In this document: in pieces, positions 23,083 through 32,634 of the stretch
Numbering within the stretch: position 1 is the stretch's first letter
How the letters are laid out: every line of letters begins with the position of its first letter
Source: CAINVV01 sp037137375
GTDB taxonomy: Bacteria; Bacteroidota; Bacteroidia; Bacteroidales; Prolixibacteraceae
Direction: 5' to 3'
DNA length: 64,000 nucleotides
Assembly: GCA_037137375.1 (NCBI GenBank)
Contig: JBAXKJ010000008.1
Span: 1 to 64,000 of the forward strand
Notes under the pieces: model-generated
What the model saw: the letters and a program-made list of their open reading frames with translations, nothing else
The model's database searches: none
What the model was told of the DNA's origin: nothing
Position numbers and translations under genes: made by a program

Positions 23083-24528
23083 ATGAAACGTTCACAACTT
23101 TTGCTCTTTGTATTTATCCTCTTAACAATCAATGGTTTTCGTCTTGAGGCTCAACCTAACACTTTCTATTTCATGAAGGGGTTGCCCCAGACAAAAGAGT
23201 TGAATCCTTCCAGGGCCGGTGTTAAGAACGGGTTTTATATCAGTATGCCTTTGATTTCAGCAGTAGATATAAGTCTGAATACCAACAACTGGAGTGTTAA
23301 TGATTTGATCCGAAATGGTACTGGACTTCAAAAAGATTCAATGGTTTATGACCTGGGCAACCTGATCAGTAAATTTGGGACAAAAAATTTCCTGTTCGAA
23401 ACTACCTCCTGGACACTCATCGACTTTGGATGGAAAAAGAAAAACAAGGCCTATTCATTTTCGATAAGTGAGCACCTGCTTATCGAACCTTTCGTGAGTC
23501 AAGATTTTGCCAATCTAGTCTTTTATGGTAATGAAAAATATATGGGGAGTGCCTACAATAGCGGCAACTTTGGACTCTCAGCCATGCATTACCGCCAGTT
23601 TGCCTTCAATTTTTCTAAAGACTTGAACAGTATTTTTACTATAGGAGGAACAGGAAAAGTTCTCTTCGGAATGGCAGGAGTGCACACATCAGGGCTCAAC
23701 ATCTCTACTTACATGCCCTCTTCCGGAGAAAGGGTTAATTTGTCTGCTGGAGGGACAATCCATATGTCGGCTCCGGTTATTATCACGCAAAACCCTACTA
23801 ATGATTATAACTTCAACACACAGGGTGATTTCTCCGCGCTAAAATATCTGCTTAATTTCAGCAATCCCGGGTTCGCCCTCGACTTGGGAGTTACTGCAAA
23901 AATTAACAAGAAGCTGGATCTTTCTATGAGCCTGATTGATATTGGATTGATTTCATGGAGCGACCATGTCACGAACTTTACAGGTCAGGGCTCATTCACC
24001 TACCAGGGCATTAACCTAAATGATCCTTCACAGAAACCTCCGACTACCAAACTCCTCACTCCATTGGTACATCAGCTGAGAGACAGCATCGTAAAAGCCT
24101 TTCCACTGGATCTCAATACCTCGAAATTTTATTCTTTACTCCCTTTCAAACTATATTTAGGTGCCGAATACCGGTTATCGAATAAGTTTACCCTGGGCGG
24201 ATTGGCACGAGTAAGAATGTTTAATAATATGTTTCACACCTCGGGAACAGCATCCCTTAATATGACCGTCAGGCGAAACCTATCCCTTACCGCAGCCTAT
24301 TCGATATTAGAATCTACATACACCAACATTGGCGCCGGAATTTTATTAAGAGCCGGATTCTTCCAGATTTATGGAGCGACAGACAATTTACTAGCCCCTT
24401 TTTATCCGCTTGCTGCATCGAATATAAGTATCAGACTAGGGGTCAACCTGATGTTTGAGGAAATAGACAGGATCACAAAGAGGAACCACCAGTATATTCC
24501 CACGACGGGTGGCCGGGGTCGAAAATAA
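23083..24528 (+). CDS. DUF5723 family outer-membrane beta-barrel protein
   Basis: This 481-residue exported protein has a signal peptide (LLLFVFILLTINGFRLEA, then QPNTF). It opens with FYFMKGLPQTKELNPSRAG, typical of the DUF5723 family in Bacteroidetes. The rest is rich in alternating aromatic strands with LGAEYRLSNKFTLGGLARV near 390, as in PorV/FadL-like barrels. Function is unknown. It probably forms an operon with the lipoprotein two bases upstream. Confidence 0.8.
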   Translation: MKRSQLLLFVFILLTINGFRLEAQPNTFYFMKGLPQTKELNPSRAGVKNGFYISMPLISAVDISLNTNNWSVNDLIRNGTGLQKDSMVYDLGNLISKFGTKNFLFETTSWTLIDFGWKKKNKAYSFSISEHLLIEPFVSQDFANLVFYGNEKYMGSAYNSGNFGLSAMHYRQFAFNFSKDLNSIFTIGGTGKVLFGMAGVHTSGLNISTYMPSSGERVNLSAGGTIHMSAPVIITQNPTNDYNFNTQGDFSALKYLLNFSNPGFALDLGVTAKINKKLDLSMSLIDIGLISWSDHVTNFTGQGSFTYQGINLNDPSQKPPTTKLLTPLVHQLRDSIVKAFPLDLNTSKFYSLLPFKLYLGAEYRLSNKFTLGGLARVRMFNNMFHTSGTASLNMTVRRNLSLTAAYSILESTYTNIGAGILLRAGFFQIYGATDNLLAPFYPLAASNISIRLGVNLMFEEIDRITKRNHQYIPTTGGRGRK

Positions 24529-24543
24529 CCCGAACGATTTGTC

Positions 24544-24963
24544 TCACACGTCTTTGATAATATTCCAGATCCAGTTAAGCAAAACCAATAGGATTGCAGG
24601 AATGGCTACCCATTTGCGCTGAAATGTGCTCTCAATAGCATGAAAAAAATTCAACAACGTCGATTTCCTGGTAATCAGGTCATAAGCAATCCAGAAAGGA
24701 GATATAACCATTACCATGAATATCACAAAGCCAAGGGGGTTCCAGTAAAGACCACCCCAGATGTCACCATGCATAAGGGCAAGGACGGATCTGGTTGATC
24801 CGCACGACGGACATGGAATATGTGCAAAGTGATGGATGACGCACACATCATATTGCGTACCCACCTCTTCGGGTTTAAGCCTGCTAATCAGGGCAAGCCA
24901 GATATACCCGGCAATGCAGGCCAATGATAAATAGAAAAGAAACCGATTACGGGTCAAAGGCAT
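24544..24963 (-). CDS. DUF2752 family membrane protein
   Basis: This 139-residue membrane protein has about three hydrophobic segments (8-26, 71-90 and near the end). The DUF2752 signature is in the middle: HIPCPSCGSTRSVLALMHGD, followed by NPLGFVIFM. Function is unknown in the family. The start overlaps the stop of the upstream TM2 gene by one base (TAATG), so the two are translationally coupled. Confidence 0.82.
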   Translation of the reverse strand: MPLTRNRFLFYLSLACIAGYIWLALISRLKPEEVGTQYDVCVIHHFAHIPCPSCGSTRSVLALMHGDIWGGLYWNPLGFVIFMVMVISPFWIAYDLITRKSTLLNFFHAIESTFQRKWVAIPAILLVLLNWIWNIIKDV

Positions 24964-25301
24964 TAATAAATTGCCCTCATGAGTTTTTCAGTGTTTTTCT
25001 GGCGGGTAACTCCCATGATGATAATCCAGTCGACCAACATCCAGATGCCGAATCCACCGCAGGTAATGAGTTTGGCAATACCGAGACCTGTGTCACCGAT
25101 CATGAAACGGTCGACAGCCAGCGGTCCCGTCACAAGGGAAACTATCAGAATAATTACCGGATCGTTAAACTGCATGAATTGAAGCATTCTCCATTTGGGC
25201 TCCTCCATTTCGAGCAATCGTTCCCGGATATAATACATCTGATGATCCTCCAGATATTTTGCATTTGCCATCAGAAACATGTCTACACTTTGCGCATCCA
25301 T
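24963..25301 (-). CDS. TM2 domain-containing membrane protein
   Basis: This is a 112-residue protein. A soluble N-terminal part contains YIRERLLEMEEPKWRML. The TM2 module follows: two hydrophobic helices around PVIILIVSLVTGPLAVDRFMIGDTGLGIAKLITCGGFGIWMLVDWIIIMG, with the conserved DRF and D-W positions. Members are poorly understood inner-membrane proteins, often found beside DUF2752 genes, as here (one-base overlap). Confidence 0.88.
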   Translation of the reverse strand: MDAQSVDMFLMANAKYLEDHQMYYIRERLLEMEEPKWRMLQFMQFNDPVIILIVSLVTGPLAVDRFMIGDTGLGIAKLITCGGFGIWMLVDWIIIMGVTRQKNTEKLMRAIY

Positions 25302-25401
25302 CTTGTAATTATTTAAGGTTTAAATGGGATATTTTCCTATAAGACTGTGATTCTGAGCTAAAATTACAAAATATGAATTCAAAAATCAGCGCTCTTCGAT
25401 A

Positions 25402-26496
25402 TTATTTTTTTTTAATTCTATCCTTAAATATCTTTTCAAATTTTTCCATTTTTGGCTGGATGACCATTCTGCAATAAGGTTCATTCTTATGCAGTCTGTA
25501 GTATTCCTGATGGTAATCTTCTGCCTCGTAGAATTTTTTCAAAGGGACAACCTGGGTGACGATGGGTTTGTCATAGACCTTATCCTTGCTGAGTGCCCCA
25601 ATAAGCTCATTAGCTATATCCTGCTGTTTCTTGTCCTGATAGAAAATCACCGACCGGTACTGGGTTCCAGCATCTGCACCTTGCCTGTTGAGAGTTGTTG
25701 GATCGTGGACCGTAAAGAAAACCTTAAGAATCTCCAGGAGGCTGGTTTTGGAAGGATCGAAAACGACCTGAACGACTTCGGCATGACCGGTCTCCCCGGT
25801 GCAGACTTCCCGGTAGGTTGGATTGGCAACATTCCCGCCGGCATATCCTGAGGTGACTTTTTCAACTCCCTGAAGGCTTTTATAAATGGCTTCGATGCAC
25901 CAGAAACATCCTCCACCAAGGGTAATGGTGTCATATTGAACGGTTGCTGAAGACTCCAAACCATCGGGCTCAAACTCCAGTGCAACCGAGTTCATGCAAT
26001 ACCGTTTGCCAGTTGGCAACGGACCGTCATCAAAAAGATGACCAAGGTGTCCTCCACATCTTCCGCAAAGTGCCTCAGTCCGGCGCATGCCATGACTATT
26101 GTCTGTCTGAAAATGAATGCTTGTTGCATCCGATTGTTCGAAGAAACTCGGCCAGCCGCATTCGCTGGCAAATTTAGCGTCGGAACGGAAAAGCTTATTT
26201 CCGCAGACAGCACAGAAGTAGGTACCTTTGCCGGTGAAATCCCAGTACTTTCCGGTGAAGGATCGTTCGGTACCCTTGTTTCGTGATATCTCATAAAGAT
26301 CGGCCGGAAGCACGCGTTTCCACTCGGAATCCGAGACGTTTAGTTTCTTTTTGTCTGTCCTGGAATAATAAGGATTTCCAGGTTTATTGTTTTCAGGTGT
26401 ATTCATAGCTGAAGTATTTAGCGTTATAAATGAGCTGCATACTAATAATAGCAGGATGTATAAAATAGCTTTCATAATCATATTGTCTTTTGACAT
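25402..26496 (-). CDS. msrAB: Exported methionine sulfoxide reductase MsrB-MsrA fusion
   Basis: This 364-residue fusion repairs both methionine-S- and -R-sulfoxides. An N-terminal signal (KAILYILLLLVCSSFITL) leads to MsrB at about 45-165, with zinc-binding CxxC pairs (CAVCG, CGRCGG) and the catalytic Cys in RYCMNSVALEF. MsrA follows at about 190-355, with GGGCFWCIEAIY at its start and YHQEYY near its end. The order is B then A. The start could be 26496, 26481 or 26475; all keep the signal. It probably acts in the periplasm. Confidence 0.93.
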   Translation of the reverse strand: MSKDNMIMKAILYILLLLVCSSFITLNTSAMNTPENNKPGNPYYSRTDKKKLNVSDSEWKRVLPADLYEISRNKGTERSFTGKYWDFTGKGTYFCAVCGNKLFRSDAKFASECGWPSFFEQSDATSIHFQTDNSHGMRRTEALCGRCGGHLGHLFDDGPLPTGKRYCMNSVALEFEPDGLESSATVQYDTITLGGGCFWCIEAIYKSLQGVEKVTSGYAGGNVANPTYREVCTGETGHAEVVQVVFDPSKTSLLEILKVFFTVHDPTTLNRQGADAGTQYRSVIFYQDKKQQDIANELIGALSKDKVYDKPIVTQVVPLKKFYEAEDYHQEYYRLHKNEPYCRMVIQPKMEKFEKIFKDRIKKK

Positions 26497-26544
26497 TATG
26501 ATTCCTTCTACGAAAAAAGTGAATCGGAAGTTTATTTTCGGGTG

Positions 26545-26916
26545 TCAGAAACGGAGAAAGCCCCTTTTCGTCTTTCCCTGCTTGAATAAAACAATATCAG
26601 CTTTTTCTGAAGTGATCAGGCATCCGGTGCTGATTTTGTCGAACCATGGAAGAATTTTCTGTGTAAATTTTTCGATCTTATCCGCCTGATCCACGATTTC
26701 AATGACTACCGGGAGTTTCTCAGTAATCTCCCAGAACCTCGTAGACCGGATTACGCTGCTGGATCCGAATCCCATCACTCCTTTCAAGACAGTCGCACCG
26801 CTTAAACCATATCGTTTGGCAGCAAAAACGATGGTCTCATATAACAATCCGCTCTTGAACTTATCTGTCGAGCTGACAAAAATTCTAAGTACACGTGCCT
26901 CTGCATTGTTTTCCAT
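26545..26916 (-). CDS. DUF190 family protein (CrcB-associated)
   Basis: This 123-residue DUF190 protein shows the ferredoxin-like/PII-like family marks VFAAKRYGLSGATVLKGVMGFG and VIRSTRFWEITEKLPVVIEIVD. Members are repeatedly found beside crcB. Here it lies two bases after crcB in the same direction. A role with the fluoride channel is presumed from this association but not proven. The same operon contains mqnA upstream. Confidence 0.88.
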   Translation of the reverse strand: MENNAEARVLRIFVSSTDKFKSGLLYETIVFAAKRYGLSGATVLKGVMGFGSSSVIRSTRFWEITEKLPVVIEIVDQADKIEKFTQKILPWFDKISTGCLITSEKADIVLFKQGKTKRGFLRF

Positions 26917-26918
26917 GA

Positions 26919-27296
26919 CTAAAATAATTTTGTGACAGCGTTACCAAAAAATACTGCAATTAATCCCAGGAAGACACTCAATCCGGTATATAGGGCAAAA
27001 TAAAAGAAGTTGCCATCCCTCAGAAGGGTCATATTTTCGTTGGCAAAAGTAGAGAAGGTGGTAAAGCCTCCGCAGAAACCGACAGTTAGAAAAATTCGCC
27101 ATTCATCGCTAAGGAAATTGGTGCGTTCTGAAACTCCAAATATGAAACCAATCAGTAAGCATCCCAGAATGTTAACGACCATGGTTCCATAGGGAAAGGC
27201 AGAGACGAGACTGTTCTGAACGGCTCTGGCAGTCAAATATCTTGCGATACCACCAATAAAACTTCCTATGCCAATGTAAAGCAGTGTTTTAACCAT
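26919..27296 (-). CDS. crcB: Fluoride channel CrcB/Fluc
   Basis: This 125-residue four-helix membrane protein has GSFIGGIARYL near the start, the GTMVVNILGCLLIGF segment with conserved Asn, and GFCGGFTTFSTFANEN containing the phenylalanine box and sodium-site residues. It exports fluoride as a dual-topology dimer. The start overlaps the end of mqnA by eight bases. I saw no fluoride riboswitch-like sequence in front, which is expected since it lies inside an operon. Confidence 0.93.
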   Translation of the reverse strand: MVKTLLYIGIGSFIGGIARYLTARAVQNSLVSAFPYGTMVVNILGCLLIGFIFGVSERTNFLSDEWRIFLTVGFCGGFTTFSTFANENMTLLRDGNFFYFALYTGLSVFLGLIAVFFGNAVTKLF

Positions 27297-28047
27297 TTAT
27301 TCCCCTCCCAATCATTTCCAGGAACAGCGCCATCCCTTTCCGTTTTGAATCGTCCAGATGATAAAATATGTTTTCCCTAAAATATTCTTCGAAAGGATAA
27401 TCGGGATATAGCAGCTGATATTCTTCGATCACTTCAGGAATATGTGCTATCCCTGACTGAAGCGCTTCGGTAAATCTCTCAGAAAATTCCGGATCGATCG
27501 GCTTATTTGCCACCCAACATGCAAATACGAAATCCAGACCGGTTAGGGCTTTCCAGGCTTCGCCTAAATCATACACATATGGAAATTGCTTCTCAGCCTC
27601 AAAGACGCGGTCGCCAATAATCACACCCGCCGTCGTTCCCTTGATATCCTCCTGGATATAATTAACGCCGCCATTCATCCATTCAGGCTTAATTTTCCAA
27701 TGATCCCTTACCAGGATTCTCACCAACTGCACAGACGTACGCGACTGATAATCAAGGACTATTCTCTGAACATCCTCGATGGGCACCCAACTTACCAAAA
27801 CCACCGTCCGCACTTTCCCCGAACAGGAAATACAAAAATCTGTCAGAAGATGGGCTCCTTTTACCTCCGAAATCTCTGCAACAGGAATGATTCCCAGATC
27901 TGCTGTTCCTGCTTTCATCTTATCCGCACAAACAGAAGGGACATCCAGCGACAGATCGATGTCATCCATGATGGTGGAATGTGTTATCCCATATAAAAAG
28001 GGCTTGGTATTCAGGTAAGCAATGGCAGATATCTTAATTTTACTCAT
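27289..28047 (-). CDS. mqnA: Chorismate dehydratase MqnA (futalosine menaquinone pathway)
   Basis: This 252-residue protein resembles periplasmic-binding folds but works in the cytoplasm, converting chorismate to 3-[(1-carboxyvinyl)oxy]benzoate for menaquinone. Visible marks are KISAIAYLNTKPFLYGI, PSVCADKMKAGTADLGIIPVAEI and the long LDYQSRTSVQLVRIL segment. It heads the minus-strand set with crcB and DUF190. The eight-base overlap with crcB implies coupled translation, although no metabolic connection is obvious. Confidence 0.9.
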   Translation of the reverse strand: MSKIKISAIAYLNTKPFLYGITHSTIMDDIDLSLDVPSVCADKMKAGTADLGIIPVAEISEVKGAHLLTDFCISCSGKVRTVVLVSWVPIEDVQRIVLDYQSRTSVQLVRILVRDHWKIKPEWMNGGVNYIQEDIKGTTAGVIIGDRVFEAEKQFPYVYDLGEAWKALTGLDFVFACWVANKPIDPEFSERFTEALQSGIAHIPEVIEEYQLLYPDYPFEEYFRENIFYHLDDSKRKGMALFLEMIGRGING

Positions 28048-28177
28048 GATCGTCTATTGTCAAGCAAATTTACGAAAGATTTAGTTGTTAGGGCTCAATT
28101 GGAGATACGCAAAAATTCATTTTCGGTAACAACGAGGATTTTGTTACTTTTGTATTTGAATCGAAAACAGACATTTG

Positions 28178-29524
28178 ATGGAATTGCAGATTTTAACGGC
28201 AATATCTCCGATTGACGGAAGATACCGGGATAAAGTGGATGCCCTTGGAGATTATTTTTCGGAATTTGCCTTGATCAAATACCGCCTCTTTGTTGAAGTA
28301 GAGTATTTTATAGCCTTAACCGAAATTCCTTTACCACAGCTAACTACCTTGAATGATCAGACCCAGGTGGAGCTAAGAAATATCTATCACAATTTCTCTC
28401 TCGAGGATGCCGGCCGGATCAAGGAGATTGAAAAAATCACCAACCACGATGTCAAGGCTGTCGAATATTTCATTAAAGAAAAATTTGACCAAATCGGACT
28501 TTCTGCACATAAAGAGTTCATCCACTTTGGACTAACTTCCCAGGATATCAACAACACTGCAGTACCTTGTTCGATCCAGGATGCGATTCAGAAGGTCTAT
28601 CTTCCAGTGATGGAGGAGTTGCTTGCTAAACTGAATGAACTTGCTACATCCTGGAAAGATATCCCAATGCTTGCCAAAACGCATGGTCAGCCAGCCTCTC
28701 CTACCCTTCTAGGTAAGGAAATCAGGGTATTCATTGAAAGACTCGATGTTCAGTTAAGCCAATTGAAAAACATCCCGTGCTATGCGAAATTTGGAGGTGC
28801 AACAGGAAATTTCAACGCCCACCACGTCGCTTATCCAAGTATCAACTGGATTGACTTCGCCAATCGCTTCGTGAAACATGCGCTGGGTCTGGAGCGTTCA
28901 CAGACCACGACACAGATTGCCCACTACGATAATTATGCTGCGATATTTGATTGCCTGAAGAGAATTAATACGATTCTTATTGACCTGGACCGTGATTTCT
29001 GGAGCTATGTCTCGATGAACTACTTCAAACAGCAAATCAAGAAGGGCGAGATCGGTTCCTCGGCCATGCCACATAAGGTGAATCCCATCGACTTCGAAAA
29101 TTCCGAAGGGAACCTGGGAGTTGCCAATGCCCTTTTCGAGCACTTATCAGGGAAGCTTCCCATCTCAAGGTTACAACGGGACCTAACGGATTCTACCGTT
29201 CTGCGCAATGTCGGAGTACCCTTCGCACACACTGTATTATCTGTAAAATCCACACTTAAGGGTCTTTCTAAATTGCTCCTTAATGCTGAGATGATCAACC
29301 GTGATTTGGAGGACAACTGGGCTGTCGTTGCAGAGGCTATCCAGACTATTTTAAGAAGGGAAGCCTATCCTAATCCTTATGAGGCACTTAAAGATCTGAC
29401 CCGTGTTAACCGGAAAATAGACCAGTCCGTATTTCTGGAATTCATTGAAAACCTTAAGATCTCCGATGATTTGAAAGAGGAACTCAGGAAAATAACACCT
29501 CAGAATTATACCGGCATCGTTTAA
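28178..29524 (+). CDS. purB: Adenylosuccinate lyase
   Basis: This fumarase/aspartase-superfamily enzyme removes fumarate from SAICAR and from adenylosuccinate. It has 448 residues from the ATG at 28178; an upstream TTG start is disfavoured. Marks are ISPIDGRYRDKV near the N-terminus, TSQDINNTA, KTHGQPASPT and the flexible signature loop GSSAMPHKVNPIDFENSEGN (catalytic Ser). It stands alone, with divergent mqnA upstream and a 30-base gap to the ABC exporter gene downstream. Confidence 0.95.
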   Translation: MELQILTAISPIDGRYRDKVDALGDYFSEFALIKYRLFVEVEYFIALTEIPLPQLTTLNDQTQVELRNIYHNFSLEDAGRIKEIEKITNHDVKAVEYFIKEKFDQIGLSAHKEFIHFGLTSQDINNTAVPCSIQDAIQKVYLPVMEELLAKLNELATSWKDIPMLAKTHGQPASPTLLGKEIRVFIERLDVQLSQLKNIPCYAKFGGATGNFNAHHVAYPSINWIDFANRFVKHALGLERSQTTTQIAHYDNYAAIFDCLKRINTILIDLDRDFWSYVSMNYFKQQIKKGEIGSSAMPHKVNPIDFENSEGNLGVANALFEHLSGKLPISRLQRDLTDSTVLRNVGVPFAHTVLSVKSTLKGLSKLLLNAEMINRDLEDNWAVVAEAIQTILRREAYPNPYEALKDLTRVNRKIDQSVFLEFIENLKISDDLKEELRKITPQNYTGIV

Positions 29525-29554
29525 TAACCCATTCAGTAATATATAACTCCCTCA

Positions 29555-31375
29555 ATGAAAGGTCTCTATCAACTGCTGATGCGGTTTTTGCCCCCCTACA
29601 AAGGATATGTTTTCTTAAATGTGCTTTTCAATTTCCTGGGCGCTCTCTTTGGAGCTTTCCAGTTTGCCGCCCTCGCGCCAGTTTTAGGCATATTGTTCGG
29701 AACACAGAAAATGGTAGACAAACCTGTAGAGTTGAGTTTTTCATTAGATAGCCTGAAGGACAATCTTTTATATTTTATCAGTGACATGATAAAAACAAAC
29801 GGGAAGGAAAAATCTCTGATTTATTTTGGAATTTTCATCATTCTCATGGTCATATTAAAGGTTGGCTTTACCTATATGGCTTCCTTCGTGATGGTCCCTT
29901 TGCGAAATGGCATCGTCTGCGATATTCGCAACCAGATATACAACAAGATATTATCCTTGCCCCTTGGATTTTTTTCAGAGGAACGCAAGGGGGATATAAT
30001 TGCCCGGATTACAGGAGATGTACAGGAGATTGACAATTCAATTTTCAACTCCATTGAGATGATGTTCAAAGACCCCATGATCATTCTAATTTCCCTGATC
30101 GTAATGATTTACATGTCATGGTCATTGACGCTCTTCGTCTTTCTGATGCTGCCAATTGTCGGATTTCTAATTGGCAAAGTCGGGAAGAGTCTTAAAAAAC
30201 CTTCCATGAGAGGCCAGAACAAGATGGGGGAAATCTTATCGACGATTGAAGAGTCTCTCTCCGGATTGCGAATTATTAAGGCCTTCAATGCAGAGAAGAA
30301 GATGAACAAGGTGTTTGCACGGCAAAACAGCGAGTATCTTCATATCATGAACAAACTCATGTGGCGCAGGTATCTTGCTCACCCAATGAGCGAATTCCTG
30401 GGCACTATCGTCATCGTGGTAGTATTATGGTATGGAGGACGCCTGGTACTTAGCAATTCGAGTCCGTTGTCTCCAGAGGCTTTCATCACTTACCTCGTGT
30501 TTTTTTACACCATCATCAACCCAGCTAAGTCATTTTCCACTTCACTTTACTCGGTGCAGAAAGGTCTTGCCTCGATGGAACGGATCGACATGGTACTCCT
30601 GGCCGAGAACAACATCGTCAACAAACCCAATGCCATATCTGTGAAGGAATTCCACCATCGTATCGAATACAAGAATGTCAAATTCAGATACCTGGAAGAC
30701 GAAGTTTTGAAAGATGTGTCCCTGACCATCGAGAAAGGGAAGACTATTGCTTTAGTAGGACAGTCTGGTTCCGGAAAGTCCACTTTTGTTGACCTGCTTC
30801 CCCGCTTCTGGGACTTGCAGTCCGGGAATATCCTGATTGATGGAATTGATGTCAGGGACTATAAAATCGCGGATTTAAGGGGTCTGATGGGCAACGTAAA
30901 CCAGGATCCAATCCTGTTCAATGATACCTTCTACAATAATATTTCTTTTGGGGTGGATACTGCCACAGAAGAAGAGGTTATCGCTGCGGCTAAAGTTGCG
31001 AATGCCCACGACTTTATTGTTGCCTCTCCTGATGGCTATCAGACGAATATTGGAGACCGTGGAGGTAAATTATCGGGTGGACAACGTCAACGGATCTCGA
31101 TTGCGAGGGCGGTGCTAAAAAACCCTCCTATTCTGATTCTTGATGAGGCCACTTCAGCCTTGGATACCGAATCCGAAAAATTGGTACAGGAAGCACTCGA
31201 GAACCTCATGATGAACCGTACTTCTATTGTCATTGCCCATCGCCTTTCAACCATAAAGAAGGCAGATCTCATCTGTGTCTTCCATGAAGGAGAGATTGTG
31301 GAAAGAGGGACGCATGACGAATTGTTGAAACATGCGGGAATTTACAAGAAATTGCATGCCTTGCAAAACTTTTAA
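29555..31375 (+). CDS. MsbA-like ABC exporter (fused permease and ATPase)
   Basis: This is a 606-residue half-transporter. Residues 1-340 form a six-helix membrane domain (GFFSEERKGDIIARITGDVQ coupling region). Residues about 360-606 form the ATPase, with Walker A GQSGSGKST, Q-loop VNQDPILFND, signature LSGGQRQR, Walker B ILILDEATSALD and H-loop IAHRLS. It is in the lipid/drug exporter class. The substrate cannot be read from sequence. It ends before a bidirectional terminator. Confidence 0.92.
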   Translation: MKGLYQLLMRFLPPYKGYVFLNVLFNFLGALFGAFQFAALAPVLGILFGTQKMVDKPVELSFSLDSLKDNLLYFISDMIKTNGKEKSLIYFGIFIILMVILKVGFTYMASFVMVPLRNGIVCDIRNQIYNKILSLPLGFFSEERKGDIIARITGDVQEIDNSIFNSIEMMFKDPMIILISLIVMIYMSWSLTLFVFLMLPIVGFLIGKVGKSLKKPSMRGQNKMGEILSTIEESLSGLRIIKAFNAEKKMNKVFARQNSEYLHIMNKLMWRRYLAHPMSEFLGTIVIVVVLWYGGRLVLSNSSPLSPEAFITYLVFFYTIINPAKSFSTSLYSVQKGLASMERIDMVLLAENNIVNKPNAISVKEFHHRIEYKNVKFRYLEDEVLKDVSLTIEKGKTIALVGQSGSGKSTFVDLLPRFWDLQSGNILIDGIDVRDYKIADLRGLMGNVNQDPILFNDTFYNNISFGVDTATEEEVIAAAKVANAHDFIVASPDGYQTNIGDRGGKLSGGQRQRISIARAVLKNPPILILDEATSALDTESEKLVQEALENLMMNRTSIVIAHRLSTIKKADLICVFHEGEIVERGTHDELLKHAGIYKKLHALQNF

Positions 31376-31414
31376 GGTCAGAAAACCAGCCTCATGATTG
31401 GACATAATATCAAC

Positions 31415-31446
31415 AAAAAAGGGAACCTAGGCTCCCTTTTTTTGTT
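31415..31446. terminator. Bidirectional terminator between the ABC exporter and HU genes
   Basis: AAAAAAGGGA and TCCCTTTTTT (with an inner CCTAGG) form a stem flanked by A and T runs, so it can end transcripts of both convergent genes. Confidence 0.8.
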
Positions 31447-31462
31447 CTTTTAGCGGTAATCG

Positions 31463-31735
31463 TTACTGTACTGCATCGGTCAATTCATTACCGGCTTTGA
31501 ATTTAACGACTTTTTTTCCAGCAATCTTAATAGTTGCACCGGTTTGAGGATTACGACCTGTACGAGCAGGACGATCAGAAACTGAGAAAGAACCAAAACC
31601 TACAAGAGCGAGGCGATCACCTTGCTTTAAAGCTTCAGTAGTTGTTTTTACAAATGCTTCGATGGCTTTTTTTGCATCAGCTTTTGTCATTCCGGCTTCA
31701 ACAGCGACGGCGTCAATTAATTGCGCTTTGTTCAT
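31463..31735 (-). CDS. HU-family DNA-binding protein
   Basis: This 90-residue histone-like protein starts MNKAQLIDAVAVEAGMTKAD. The DNA-binding arm contains the hallmark FGSFSVSDRPARTGRNPQTG and the C-terminal KFKAGNELTDAVQ. It bends and compacts DNA as a dimer, and it would also be available to assist recombination. It is transcribed towards the ABC exporter terminator. It cannot be distinguished from IHF-like members without a tree, but its length and arm fit HU. Confidence 0.93.
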   Translation of the reverse strand: MNKAQLIDAVAVEAGMTKADAKKAIEAFVKTTTEALKQGDRLALVGFGSFSVSDRPARTGRNPQTGATIKIAGKKVVKFKAGNELTDAVQ

Positions 31736-32033
31736 AACTAATAAGGATAATAAATGGTTAATAATTTAGGTTGTACGGAAGTTCATTGCAATTGTTTGAT
31801 TGAAACTACCAACTTTTGTTAAAAATTGTTAAGTAGACAAATTCCTCCGGAAAACCCATCATTTGGCCAGTTTCATAATAAAAATGATTCAAATGATTTC
31901 TACGGACTAATTTCCATACAATTTTCTACATATCAAAATTTTCGCACACTTTTTATCATAATAACTGCCAATATTTTTTTCAGAGTTTTTTTTGCCGAAC
32001 GGAAAAAAGGTTTACTTTTGCACTCGCTATCAA
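31736..32033. other. AT-rich intergenic stretch between HU and the tRNAs
   Basis: This holds the divergent start regions of the HU gene and of the tRNA pair. I see no gene. Open frames on either strand cross the tRNAs and are not credible. Confidence 0.5.
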
Positions 32034-32118
32034 GGAGAGATGGCAGAGTGGTCGATTGCGGCGGTCTTGAAAACCGTTGTACTGTGAGGTACCGGGGGTT
32101 CGAATCCCTCTCTCTCCG
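32034..32118 (+). tRNA. tRNA-Ser (UGA)
   Basis: The acceptor arm GGAGAGA pairs with TCTCTCC, and the discriminator is G. The anticodon loop contains TGA at 32068-32070. A long variable arm (about 32080-32094) precedes the T-arm GGGGGTTCGAATCCCTC, as expected for serine. CCA is not encoded. It is followed five bases later by tRNA-Trp. Confidence 0.95.
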
Positions 32119-32123
32119 CAAAT

Positions 32124-32196
32124 ACGGGTGTAGCTCAGTCGGTAGAGCACTGGTCTCCAAAACCAGGTGTCGGGCGTTCGAGTCGCTCCTCCCGTG
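32124..32196 (+). tRNA. tRNA-Trp (CCA)
   Basis: This is a cloverleaf of 73 bases with anticodon stem CTGGT/ACCAG and loop CTCCAAA (anticodon CCA at 32157-32159). The D-arm is GCTCAGTCGGTAGAGC and the T-arm GGGCGTTCGAGTCGCTC. The acceptor stem ACGGGTG/CTCCCGT has one U-U mismatch. CCA is not encoded. It is cotranscribed with tRNA-Ser. Confidence 0.93.
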
Positions 32197-32227
32197 CAAT
32201 TTTCCCCCTTGCACACAAGAATATTTA

Positions 32228-32272
32228 AAGAAGCCTTTCATGCTATCTCCATGCATTAAAGGCTTCTTTTTC
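32228..32272 (+). terminator. Terminator after the tRNA pair
   Basis: AAAGAAGCCTTT and AAAGGCTTCTTTTTC form a perfect stem with a loop of about 18 bases and a T-tract, directly after tRNA-Trp. Confidence 0.85.
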
Positions 32273-32634
32273 AGTATTATCTACCTTTTTCGTACAATTA
32301 AAACACTGATTAATCTCCTCTACAAATAATACAATTCAGCATTTTGGCAAATAGAATTTATTCTAAATATCTAGATTACAGTAATTTAACTTATTGTCTT
32401 ATTCAATTTTAATACTTATTATTCTCTTTGACCGCCTTCTGGGTACGTTTTCACCTCACTTCCAATTTTTCACATTTTAATCCCCAAACTCTTTGTCATT
32501 TTTTCAGTCTCCTGCTAATGACCCGTCCGAGAGAGCCAGGAAAAACTGCCATATAGTCAGCCGGAATCACTTGGCACAAGCTTTGATCCACCCAATTGTC
32601 ATTATGAAATTTTTAACTTAAAATAGGTTTGTAC
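32273..32634. other. htpG upstream region
   Basis: This is about 360 AT-rich bases without a supported gene. It must contain the htpG promoter. TAGGTTTG at 32624-32631 matches TAnnTTTG but lies only three bases before the start codon, so it may be fortuitous or may make a nearly leaderless message. Confidence 0.4.

Noticed and set aside
26545..27296. Fluoride riboswitch in front of crcB
   Set aside because: crcB overlaps mqnA and has no separate leader. No fluoride-riboswitch-like structure is visible before mqnA.
31826..32329. Open frames across the tRNA pair
   Set aside because: They read through tRNA-Ser and tRNA-Trp on both strands and have no protein support.
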